A DNA stretch of 25,288 nt from Saccoglossus kowalevskii (taxonomy: Eukaryota > Hemichordata > Enteropneusta > Harrimaniidae). Below the pieces are notes generated by a model that saw nothing but the letters and a program-made list of their open reading frames with translations, was not told the origin of the DNA and made no database searches. The stretch spans positions 1,648,706-1,673,993 of the forward strand of contig NW_003140811.1 of assembly GCF_000003605.2 (NCBI RefSeq). The letters are read 5' to 3'. The position numbers and the translations under genes were made by a program. This document shows positions 10,560 to 21,700 of this stretch, piece after piece. The first letter of the stretch is position 1; each line of letters opens with the position of its first letter.

Positions 10560-11814
10560 GATTCGTCAAGTTTACCAGTATTTCATGCTCTGAAAGATAC
10601 AACCATAGAATAAAAGTGAGACCAAGTCTTACTGTCACTGCCATATTGTTCCGAACACCAAAATATCAACATTAAAAGCTAAGTTGCCTACTGTTTTGCT
10701 ATGTGCGCCTGGAAATCATTATGTGATTGGTTGGATCAAACTAAATTCAACAGCAGATGTTATGCAAACAAATTATATTTACTGACACAGTATTAAATGT
10801 CAGGTTACAGCCGCTTTGCTAATCGGAAAATGGTGTGTCTGGTGCATGTCATAGCGCTCAGTTATCCATTTTACCCATGATAAAACATTACATTTAGAAA
10901 GCCAGGGGTAAACATTAAATAAAAATTCATGGTTGTCCTGGGACAACCACTTTGAAAATATGAAAATATGTTGTCAAATAGGAATTTGTGCTTAAAACTG
11001 GAAAAAGTTTGACGGCTACATCAGTTGTAGCCAGGTTAAGATGTGGCTTTACGTTACTGCTCTCAAAAAACATGTTAACAACTTTTTTTTTTTCAGCTAA
11101 GATGTATGTTCCAGGGATGAGCCCTTCACCCTAGGGAACAGATCCTCTGGCAACCATAAAATTCTGATTGACCAGGGATAACATGTGGCCACACTCTTCA
11201 ACTGTGACCTGTCTGTTAGAAATTTTGGACTCAAAGAAGTCATAGAATGCTTCATTTTAACTCAGAATTATCAAAAACTCCACACTCTGGAAGGGAGAAC
11301 CCTATCTCCCTCACTTGGTGGCGCCACTGAATTGCAGTGCTCCCTCTTGCAGTTTTTTTCAAGAAAAAACCCTGTGTTCTCTGATAATACAACATTGGAC
11401 TATATTAATGCCGTATTTGACAGGACTCCAGAAGACGTACCTACACTTTATGCAATTTTTTTTTGTAATTATGCTAATTTATTCATGACAAAGCAGTTTC
11501 TGTGCTCATGAATATACATTAATTTGTGGGTCAATACATTGTAAAAGGGGCTATATATTATTTTGGGGGGAAGAGTTAGAAAGGGGGATTAGCAATCCTT
11601 AGGGGGTCAATAAAAAAGAAGGGACCCATTTGGAGAGCAGCATTGCTCCTCGTGTCTGTTGTTGCACGTGACCTGCAGCTGTCAACTGTCGACGACTTCG
11701 ACTGGCTTCCATGTGAGGTAGTATTCTTGTGTTTTGTTTTTCTGACTTGAGTTCTTGATATACAGAAGTTGCTGTTTATGTTTTTAACGTCTTTCATATC
11801 TTGTCTTGTAGGAG

Positions 11815-11885
11815 TGTCGTTTCCGTGATTCGAACTTGCAATCTTTGAGTTCCTAGCGCACTGTCTTGTCCACTGTACCACGAGT
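11815..11885 (-). repeat. tRNA-derived SINE-like head 1
   Basis: On the minus strand, ACTCGTGGTACAGTGGACA contains a pol III A-box-like TGGTACAGTGG. Forty bases on, GTTCGAATCAC matches the B box consensus GGTTCGANNCC with changes. Spacing and order fit a tRNA-derived promoter, but the ends do not pair as an acceptor stem, so this is not a functional tRNA gene. The body of the SINE would extend leftwards on the plus-strand map. Confidence 0.55.
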
Positions 11886-11907
11886 GTCTTTACACAAGTG
11901 ATATTAT

Positions 11908-13311
11908 TTAAAGTGCCTGTGTAATGCCCACCCTCACGTTTCCCATTTTAGATCTGTATCCCACTGAAATGGGCAGTTATTGATTTTTTTTGCTGAAAAT
12001 GATTACTCGTATCCAAGTAAATTTGGGATATTTCTTGTGTTGTAGCCACGTCCACCTATCCTGAAACGGTCAACTGTTTCCGGATTTCCGACTCTCGCCG
12101 AAAGTGCGCCACCAAATGCCAAAATATGAGAGAAAGTCATACCCCTGAGCCGCAATAACACTGGTCATTCAGTATACTTTTAAACGATATACATTTTTCA
12201 GTCGGCGTTTTTTTTTCTTTCTTTTTTTGTCTATTTTCTTTTTTTTTTGAGAGAGAAAGAGTTTTTAGATGTTGTGTTGTGGGCAGTTGCAGTGAAACGT
12301 ATAGTCATAGTGTAAGTATTCACACGTTTCTAATCGATCCGAAGGTGCGACATCAGTGAACGAAAGCCACTTAACCTCAGATTCAATTTTTTGAAAAACT
12401 GTCCTCGTCCATGAAAAAAACAACTAGGTTTAAAGAGAAACGCAGACAACATAAACCTGGCGCAACACTTTTGAAAGAAATAGATTCCGGACCATGATCA
12501 CCGAGGCGGATTTCAGAAGAGAGAGAGACGTCCGGCAAGTGTTTCAAATGAGTTGACTTTTTTGCGATCCTGATTATCGTTTTATAGAGACCATTTAGTC
12601 CCTGTTAAGTAAAAGGTAGCAATAATTTATTTCCACGCGGCTGTCATTTATTTAGTAACTGTGATTTGTCGTTTTTTAAATTATTTTATAGTGATCACTA
12701 TGGTCTAATGTTTAGAATGTCAAAATATGTTCTCTTTTATTTTAATTTTGAAAGTTTTACTCAGACGATCGATGAAATAAAACAGTGTAGTGACATGCCT
12801 AGTAACCTACTAAATAACGAGATAATTCCAATGTCAAATTCTATTTTGTCCAGTGACAGTGTACAAACGTGCGACGCTGACGATCACGGTGACCAGCTAC
12901 ACCAGAACGAACATATTTCACATCTAACTCAACCCCATGCAACAAAAATTGATACTATGTGTTCATTATGGTCCATTCCTCCTCGACGTACATAAGTACA
13001 TAAGTGAAAATATAGTCAAAGACGAGAAAACTGCAGAAGAAATTTGCCTTATTTACACGTATCGGCAATGCAAGCTGCCATGCGACTTACCCTTCTGACG
13101 TCACAAGGGGAATTTCTGTATGCAAATAAGAAGCTAATGAGGAGCCTCGTTTTAAAATACACAAAAATATAGTTGCCGTAGATTGAGTTTAAAACACATT
13201 TTTTCACACAAAAAAATAATTCATGCTTAGAAACTTAAAAAAATAATAATATTTATGTATCAATGGATAATTTTAGGCGTGAAAATAGCAGCCATTTCAC
13301 AGGCACTTTAA
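11908..13311. mobile_element. Non-autonomous DNA transposon with TTAA target duplication (piggyBac-like)
   Basis: The left edge is TTAA followed by AGTGCCTGTGTAATG. The right edge, reverse-complemented, is TTAA followed by AGTGCCTGTGAAATGG, so inverted ends of about 16 bp sit directly inside TTAA on both sides. TTAA duplications are the hallmark of piggyBac-class transposition. The 1.4-kb interior has no transposase-like frame; the longest, a 109-codon frame at 12666-12995, has no recognisable motif. It is therefore probably a non-autonomous derivative. The short length of the TIR leaves some chance of coincidence. Confidence 0.6.
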
Positions 13312-13362
13312 GTCCTACTTATAGGAGCAATGTTTTCACTAGCATTCAAAAATCGTACTAAC

Positions 13363-13473
13363 CGTACTGGATTCGAACCAGCGATCTCTCACATTGCTGA
13401 GAAAAGACTGGCAGGCATAGGAATTGAACCCAGGTCCTCCTGATCACTGTGTAGACAACTGAACCACAAGACC
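13363..13473 (-). repeat. tRNA-derived SINE-like head 2 (two B-box-like motifs)
   Basis: On the minus strand, GTGGTTCAGTTGTCTAC (13451-13467) resembles an A box and GGGTTCAATTCC (13420-13431) a B box, with tRNA-like spacing. A second, perfect B box GGTTCGAATCC lies at 13369-13379, about 50 bases farther on, as if two tRNA-like units are joined. The ends do not pair as an acceptor stem, so a pseudo-tRNA or dimeric SINE head is likelier than a tRNA gene. Confidence 0.55.
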
Positions 13474-13663
13474 ACAATTGATTAACTGGATGTGTTTGCA
13501 TTTGATAAGACTATATAGTGTGTATACATATAGAAATACAACATATTTCTATTATTGAGTTACAATTGTTCAAAAAATTGCCAATTTTATGTTTTTACTT
13601 GTGTAAACTATATGCATGCCATAACCTGTTAGTGTACATCTTGCCAATTGGGTGTTTGCCATT

Positions 13664-13770
13664 TGCGTTGCCCATACCTGACTCGACCCTAACCCTAATG
13701 CCAAGACACGTTCCCGTTAATAATCCGTTGCCCATACCTGACCCGACCCTAACCCTAACACGTTCCTGTT
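13664..13770. repeat. 60-bp tandem duplication containing CCCTAACCCTAA
   Basis: The segment GTTGCCCATACCTGAC.CGACCCTAACCCTAA occurs at about 13667 and again 60 bases later with one change, and each is followed by an ACACGTTCC.GTT segment. Two hexamer repeats of the telomere-like CCCTAA are in each unit, too few to be an interstitial telomere. Confidence 0.75.
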
Positions 13771-15545
13771 TATAATTGCTCAATAATGATACTCTGTTGT
13801 GTACTCTCTGTGGGCAAGTTGCATTCATGTCAACTGATTAAACAAGTCACGTTTAAGTAATTTCCACTACACTGTACTAACAAGTGGTTAAATTGAGAGA
13901 ATAAATGTGTGGACAAATATTTGAGACTTATTTTGGTGTAGACAACTCTCGTTTGATTAACAAATGAAATGTACTGCTAATATTATGAAAGGCTTAAATT
14001 AATAGAAAATAATCACTTCCTTGACAAAACTTTCAATACTTGCAATAAAATGAATAGTAATTGGTTGAAAAATTATTTGCGTTGAACTGAAATTAGTGAA
14101 AAATCCAATCTGATCCTAGTTTGAGCTTTATTTATTTTCTTTGTTTTAATAGGTGTTCAATAAATTTTAATATGTGTTGAAATATCAAACTCTATTGAAT
14201 TTAATAACAAACTTACTATAATAAAGTCTGCTTGCCAACAATGTTTTAATAAGCATCACAGTACAACAAGTTTAAACTTAATTTAAAATTTGAACCATAT
14301 TTGGAACAAATCAAAAATGTGCAACATAGACTCATCTTCACTAACTTTCACATTTTTTCACATCACCAGTTGAAGTACTCAGAGTACCTCCAGAGCAAAT
14401 ATTTTGTTCTCTATGTAAATGAACAGGCTATTGGTGATGATTTCAAGTTTTATTTATTTTAGTCAGAGTGACTAAAAATTAGCTTCCGCCAAATTTTAAG
14501 TTATCAACTCAGTTCTGTTCATTCATTGATATCATAGTGGGTCCATAGTTCAATTTAGGTCAAGGGTTGCACAAATTACATGTATACATTGTATTACTGT
14601 AAATCACTATATCGACTTTATTCTAACTTCAAATTAGAATACACAGTTTAGTCAATTTGAAATTCGCAACCTTTATCGATGAAACTATACCACGCAGTTT
14701 AGTGCAAATCGAGACGATGATTCACTGTAAAAAACAACTCAGAAATCATACCTATATCATGGACAGGTATCGGTTCGGGATGCAATTTGGCGTGAAGGTC
14801 AGTCAAATACTAGTACTCTGATCCCAGAGAGCCTGCAGGTATACGTGATGTCATTCGTCAACACAGCTCGGAACAGTAGACACGCCCACTTTGGAATAAA
14901 TTTGGTCCGCCCACCTTTCATTCAACAAACAAACTGCTGTTTAAAAGAAAAAATGTATTGCACTTGCAATTTAACCTACTCGTATTTATAATCGTGGTCC
15001 TAATGCAATTAACGATGCTGTTTGTCAAGCTCGGTTAATCTAATAAATGCAACAACGACGAATAATATTCCACTTGACAACATGGTGCTACCCTGGAGAG
15101 ACGCCATGTTGAAAATGTTAATTTAATCCGGGTACTTTAGTATAATAAACAGAACAGTTCGATATTTCTTCTTATCTCTAACATCAAAAAACATTTTTTT
15201 AGAGATTTCATCCATATTTTTACCATAAATATATTTATCTATAATAGTTAATCTTCTATGACGTAAACTACCAATTTTTCAAAATAGAGTTCGGCTCCAG
15301 GTTCGTGAAAAGCCGGGACCTCTTCCTCCAACATTTAATTAACGCTCCGACTGTCCCTTTGAATGGAGATCGTAGTAACTTTAAAATTGTTTTATTTTTA
15401 AGTAATATTATATATTTAATAACATATTTATAGTTGATATCATATTGATAATTAATTGTTTGTGTAAATTGTTTATGTTATTGGATAGTGTATTGGGAAC
15501 GAGGTACATTAATGTTGACACCATCCGGGCTTTTTGATCGGCACC

Positions 15546-15553
15546 CCCAGCAT
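15546..15553 (+). promoter_or_regulatory. CCCAGCAT motif, possible ZNF143/THAP11-type site
   Basis: CCCAGCAT lies 18 bp upstream of the HCF-1 start codon. It matches the core of the Staf/ZNF143 site, to whose promoters HCF-1 and THAP11 are recruited in vertebrates. The flanks do not fit the full consensus, so this is weak. Confidence 0.25.
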
Positions 15554-15566
15554 TGTGGGTAGGAAT

Positions 15567-15578
15567 CAAGATGGCGGC
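15567..15578 (+). promoter_or_regulatory. TISU element / YY1 site overlapping the HCF-1 start codon
   Basis: CAAGATGGCGGC is a perfect match to the TISU consensus SAASATGGCGGC, with the ATG as the HCF-1 initiation codon. In mammals TISU directs scanning-free initiation on very short 5' UTRs and also binds YY1 in TATA-less promoters. It therefore supports 15571 as the start and predicts a transcription start only a few to tens of bases upstream. Confidence 0.75.
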
Positions 15579-15730
15579 ACCCATATTGAAATGGAAGCGT
15601 GTGAGTAATACCAGCGGTCCCTGCCCGCGTCCGAGGCATGGACATCGAGCTGTAGCAATCAAAGACCTGATGGTTGTCTTCGGAGGTGGTAACGAAGGAA
15701 TCGTCGACGAACTTCACGTTTATAACACAG
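15571..15730 (+). CDS. HCFC1: HCF-1 exon 1: start and first Kelch blade
   Basis: Starts [11 protein letters not shown], 53 codons plus one base. [20 protein letters not shown] followed by [13 protein letters not shown] is nearly identical to vertebrate HCF-1 blade 1. It is shorter at the N-terminus than the human protein, which has about 10 extra residues before the WKRV-equivalent. The frame stays open upstream of this ATG but offers no further ATG in range; the TISU context supports this start. Donor ACACAG/GTAACC. Confidence 0.93.
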
Positions 15731-18700
15731 GTAACCCGGTGTTTGTTGTTGCGCTTGGTGCTTTCCAAGATGGCGGCCTCTATTGTTGTTATTTTTCAAC
15801 CATTTGGCGCCCTCGGTGAAACTCATCAAGTTCGATTGTTAATGTTGAAAAAAATAGTAAGAACAGTGTAATTTTTCATTTTACAACACCTGTTAAATAT
15901 TTTCTTTAAAATTTAGTGACTTGTGTGAAAAAAAATAGTTTTTTTTTAAATCCAATATGGCGGCGCCCAGGGTTGGGCATGAAAGACAAAATGGCCTATT
16001 TTAAATAGCACAGTTTTCGGCACCCATTTTGCAATACGTGATACCAAAAAATCACAGTTTAGGGCATATGAGTTGAGGTTACTTTATGTGAAAGTGATTG
16101 ACGATTAGTTGCGTGGATCATCAGTAAATCGCATTTTTAACGATGAGTGTATTGGCATTTCCAACATGGCGACCGGTTGTTTATATCTCAAACGTCAGAT
16201 TATGAAATCGTACAGCATTAGAATGTTGGTTACTAACCACAAAGAACTTCTAAAAAGAATATGCGAATTGAAATCCATTTTTACGTATGTCTATTTTTGT
16301 GACTATTCGTATTGATTTTTTTCCTTGCCCGAAAAATTTAGTATAATGCAAACAAGTTAGCAGACAGCAAATCAAAATAATTTTCAATGAAAATTGAAAA
16401 TATAATATACGTTTTCTAACAAAATTGTTATTTGTTATTTTTTAGGTAGTAATAATTAATTTGTGAATATTTTAAATTAAAAAATGGAAATTTTTTACTT
16501 ATAATTACATGTATCATCTAAAATTATTATGTATTAAAATTAAAACTGATACAATTCATATTTGGAAAGAACTCATTCAGTTTTTCACTGATCTTTAAAT
16601 GTGCTTGATGCAAAACTGAAAGAATATATTTTCACTGTATTTAATTTTGTACATAGATGTGTTCAGCTTCCTCAAACAAAAAAGTTAATTCATTTACTTT
16701 TGCCTACTTCTTGCTAAAACAAAAACAGTTTGTAAAAAGGTCTGAAATTGATATAACTTCTCTCTTGTGTTTTTCATTCAATCCAGCAACCAATCAATGG
16801 TTTGTTCCAGCCGTGCGGGGAGATATCCCACCGGGATGTGCTGCATATGGCTTTGTTTGTGATGGAACCAGACTTTTAGTTTTTGGCGGAATGGTAGAAT
16901 ATGGAAAATACTCAAATGAATTATATGAATTACAAGCCAGTCGATGGGAATGGAAACGGCTGAAACCAAAAGCACCAAAAAATGGCCCTCTGCCGTGTCC
17001 GAGGCTTGGCCATAGTTTTACCCTGATTGCTCAAAAAGTTTATTTATTCGGTGGTTTGGCAAATGACAGTGAAGATCCAAAGAATAACATACCAAGGTAA
17101 ATTTATGATATTGATTTTAAATGCCTTTCAGTTTGAAAGAAACAGTATTTAATAAAATAACTATGTATTCTTTTATTGTCTGTTCTGTTATAAATGCTTT
17201 ATCAAAATACAGACTTGGTTCATGCACTTCCAATTGAGCAATTACGATAATTTTTTCTATTGTTTACTGTGATGCTATCTTATACTGTAAAATATACTAT
17301 TTTACAGGTACTTGAATGATTTGTATGTATTAGATTTAAAACCAGGCTCGGGTGTTGTGGGATGGGAAATCCCAGACATAAATGGAGATCCTCCTCCACC
17401 CAGAGAATCCCACACGTCGTGCGGGTACATCCAGAAAGACACAAAAGCACAGCGATTGATTGTATATGGCGGCATGAGCGGGTGCAGGCTTGGTGATTTG
17501 TGGCAGTTAGATATCAACACAATGACGTGGAATAAACCACTTGTTCACGGCATACCCCCGTTACCGCGCAGTCTTCACTCTGCTACAAACATCGGATGCA
17601 GGTAAGTCACTTCTGGAGATTCAAATTGTCATTCCACGGTTGTGTGCTACTGTATGCTGTTAGCATATAAAACATGGGTATTATCACATTGCTGTAAAGA
17701 TGGTTTTACTGTAATTGTAGAATATTAGTCGCACCCTGTTTGATCTCAACTCTTGTTCTATTCCCTCAAAACACTCAATTTGTTATCACCTGATTACGAT
17801 TCATCACTTTTATATAAATAAACTTGCATACCCTTATGTATGGCTGAACTTTATAATATCAGTGTATTTCCGTTTCAGGATGTTTGTGTTTGGCGGCTGG
17901 GTACCGCTAGTTATGGATGATCAAAAAGTTGCTACTCACGAGAAAGAATGGAAATGTACAAATACGCTAGCATCTCTGAATCTTGGTAAGTTCCAGTCCT
18001 TGCTGTACATTGCTTAGTGTATCGTGCTGAGTAACTCAACCTACTTTTTGAGGTCTATTTAATGCCATAATTTTCCTGCTAAAATTTGAATGCAGCATTT
18101 TGCGTGATCCTAAATGCTGCTTCTACTGTTTCCAATATTGGAGTGTCCTCGTATTGTGTCAAGACAGGGTCGCCCATTTGTAACACAGACACTTGTTTTG
18201 TCAATTCCTCTGCATGTTTTCAGTAGGGCTTGTTGCACAGGAATATTATCAGAATTACTGCTAATACCATCATTCATCATTATATCTTCTAGAATCTATG
18301 ACCTGGGAGCCATTGGCAATGGAAGTGTTTGAAGATGCAGTGCCGAGGGCTAGAGCAGGCCACTGTTCAGTGGCAGTAAATACAAGGTTATATGTGTGGA
18401 GTGGTAGAGATGGCTACAGGAAAGCATGGAATAATCAGGTATATGCTTTTATTCAACAGGTCCTGTTTTTTTTTTCTCTTTTTCCATCACTGCTGCTTAG
18501 GATTTGGGAAACTTTTTCCAGCTTCTGAAAATTGAATTTCCATTTGAGTGAATGTATTGGAGAAGGTAATTGCTGCCTGGGTAAACAAATTTATGTACCG
18601 TATTTGCTCTATTAGTAGCACACACTTTAAATTACAGATGTGTTTCTGTGGTCAGTGTTTTCCCTCAAAAAATTGACAGTATTGACCAATTTGCATAACA

Positions 18701-21700
18701 ATAGAGTATGTTAATGACTTCTGGTGTGTTCATTGTTGTGCTAAATTGGTTGTATTGTTTATCCCAAATTTAACAGTTTAGGAACCCCTACTCTATAATG
18801 CCCTGAGGAGAACCCTGGGTCAAAATATATATCTAATGATTCAGTATACAACAAATTCAATTTTTTGTTCCTGTTTGCTTCTGATTGAACAAATTCACCA
18901 TAGTGCCCCTGTAGTTGTTTTTGTGCTATGTTGGTTTCTGATGTCTAATGTATTCTGTATTTCAGGTGTGTTGCAAAGATTTATGGTTTTTAGAATCTGA
19001 GAAGCCACCAGCGCCCTCGCGTGTACAGCTTGTCAGAGCAAGTACCAATACTTTAGAAGTTTGCTGGGGAGCTGTTCCCACAGGTTTGTGATGCTCTTAA
19101 AACAAAATTGCCCCTTTTCAAGTCATTTTTGTAACTTTTTTGGTAACCTTGGATACAACCTTATACAAATTATATATATTCTTTGTCTGTAGCCTGATGC
19201 CTTTTTACTACAACTACAAAAATATGACATGCCTCCAACTCCCACAACACCTACTGTACCAGGGGGATTTGTGAGCCCACTCCGAACAACACAGCCACAG
19301 GCAGCCCCAGCAAAATCACCTGTAACAGGTAAGTTAGAAATTTACATGATGTAGAACTATGTCTTCTATGCATCAGAGGATTTGAATCCTTCTTTAACCC
19401 AAAGACAGCCCTAGGAGAGACTAGCATGGTTAATTTAGCATAGAAGATTGTCGATTACTGACAGTTTTTTTTTTGATTTGTTGTGTCAAGTTCATTCAAA
19501 ATGTACATTGAACAATTGACAAGACTTTCTATTCTAAGTCATGTCATTTGTTTTCTATCCCGATGTAAAATGGCTTGAAGGCCGCGTTGCAAATATGTAG
19601 AACATCACTTCCAAAAATGGCGACTTATGGATTGACCATATCTCGTGTACATGTATGCTTCACACATATATCATATGCAAATGATTCAAAATGGCCGAAT
19701 GGTAGCCATTTTGTTTAGATTTGGATTTAAAATGGTAGACTGGTGGCCATTTTGTTTCAAAAAGTTTCTGATACACATATTGTACATACATCAGACATAT
19801 TCTATGTTTTTGTTTCAGTCACACAAGTAAAGATGCCAGTTGGTACTGCGACAACAGCCATGTTTCAAAACACAAAAGCAGGTAAAGATGAGATTATCGT
19901 ATGGTCTCCCTAGTATCCGCGAGTTGTTCTTTGTATGCTGGGTAATTTAGGGTAAAGAGTGTGTATGTGTGGTTTTCTTTCAACGTTTTTCTTGTTCATT
20001 ACAGTAAAAGTACAAGCTCCGTTTGGAGTTGGCACAGGACAGATACGGTTTGGTACTGGCGGTTTAACAACGATATCAGCTAAATCAGTAAGTGATGAAT
20101 TGATCATTTTAGAAAAGTTTGTTAGTCTGTTAACATCCGTGTTGTTGTACAGGATATCATCTAACACTTTTATCGTGTTTCATTTCTTCTGTAGGGACTG
20201 GTTGGTAGTAACCAACAAGCTATGAGTGGAATAGCAGCATTAGCCGCTGCTGCCGCGGCGACACAAAAAATACCAGCAGGTGCACGAGTACAGTCTCCTG
20301 GCGCAGTAACTCAACTCAGAAGCCCTCTATCAATGGTCCCGACTGTTGTGAAGTCAATCGGGGGTGCTGTTACTACCGTATCCAGCATTTTGACTCCGGG
20401 AATGAAATTCAACTCTCCTGTGACAGTGGTCAGTACACCAGCCAGTGCTATGTTAAAGACGGTGGCTGCAGCAGCTACTTCCAAGCCAATAATTACAGTA
20501 CAGAAAGCAGGATCCATAACAACCACACCTCAAACACATTATGTATCCGGCGTAGTCGCGGGCACAACTAAGACGGTAACACTAGTGAAAACTACACTGC
20601 CGACATCAGCGGTGAGTTGACCTGTAGTTTCTGAACGTCATCGATTCGTGCACTGACCTACTTTCATACTGTAACTGCTTTAATTTCAGAGAGGCGAAAA
20701 ATCACAAAATTTAATCGTGATTTCCAAATTTTGTTTTCACTTCTCAATTACTGAGAATGAGCTACTAGTTTATCACAAGTTGATTGTTTTCGTATGTTCA
20801 TTTCAGGTACCCAAAATGACTGTTCTTCAAACCAAACCAGCTATAACCACCCTGCAAAGCGGTGTCAAGTCTCTAACACCTGGAGGAATACAGATTGGCA
20901 AAACTCAAGTACCTCAAGCCACTATTGTGAAACTGGTGTCAGCTTCGTCATCCGGCGGCAGACAAGCGACCATAATTACCACAACACAAGCTGGTGTAAC
21001 GAAAACACAAAATGCAACAATACTTGGCTTGAGCAGTATTGCCCAGCAGTCTAAGTCAGGCACCTCTATTGTAAGAACCATTCCTTTATCATCTTCAGTT
21101 TCTAAACCAGGATTTACTACTTTAAACACTGGTTCAGGCAAAGGCCCAACTTATGTGACTGTTACTTCAAAAATGTTGTCTAGTATGACAGGTAACCCTA
21201 CTAAAATTATCACCACATCCATGCCAAAACAAGTCATCATTGCCACCCAGGCTGGCACCACTACTACACGAGCAGGTACTGTTGTTGCAACATCACCAAT
21301 TACAATCATTAAGACAATTACAAGTCCTGCACAACAGGCAAGTGCAACACGGGCTACAAGCATAGCCACATCATCACTGCCAAAGAGGCCTATTGTTACT
21401 GTAGTCAGCAATAATAGTGCTGCCAGTTCATTTACCGGGGCAGCAAAAGCTGCGGGAATCACAGCAATACCAGTGCAGATGACTGTAGCGTCAGCCTCTG
21501 GCTCGCCCACTACTGTCACCCTTGCCTCGTCATCGACTGTTGTAAGTGGAACCTCCGTTTTGGGCACATCGTTGTTGAACAAGGCTACGGTTACTGTTTC
21601 GCCGGCAACACAGACGAGTGTGGTTTATGCCAAAAGTCCTGTTACAACATTAATGGTAACTTCGACCGCCAGTTCAACATCTTCACCCACACAGGGAAGG

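Larger units (their letters stand above)
10560..15546. other. Gene-free interval between TMEM187 and HCF-1
   Basis: About 5 kb separating the two divergent genes. It contains two tRNA-derived SINE-like heads, the TTAA-flanked 1.4-kb element, and a 60-bp tandem duplication that includes CCCTAACCCTAA. The remainder is unremarkable AT-rich sequence. No convincing exon is visible. The promoters of both genes should lie at its ends, but no TATA box can be assigned with confidence. Confidence 0.6.

Noticed and set aside
11185-11511. 108-codon frame upstream of the SINE-like head
   Set aside because: No similarity recognised, no splice sites in a sensible arrangement, and surrounded by repeat sequence.
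12666-12995. 109-codon frame inside the TTAA element
   Set aside because: No transposase motif, AT-rich start, unrecognised composition; not supportable as a gene.
13363-13473. Functional tRNA gene on the minus strand
   Set aside because: A and B boxes are present but the acceptor stem does not pair and no clean anticodon arm can be drawn.
13680-13760. Interstitial telomere (CCCTAA repeats)
   Set aside because: Only two hexamers in each copy of a 60-bp duplication; part of a larger non-telomeric unit.
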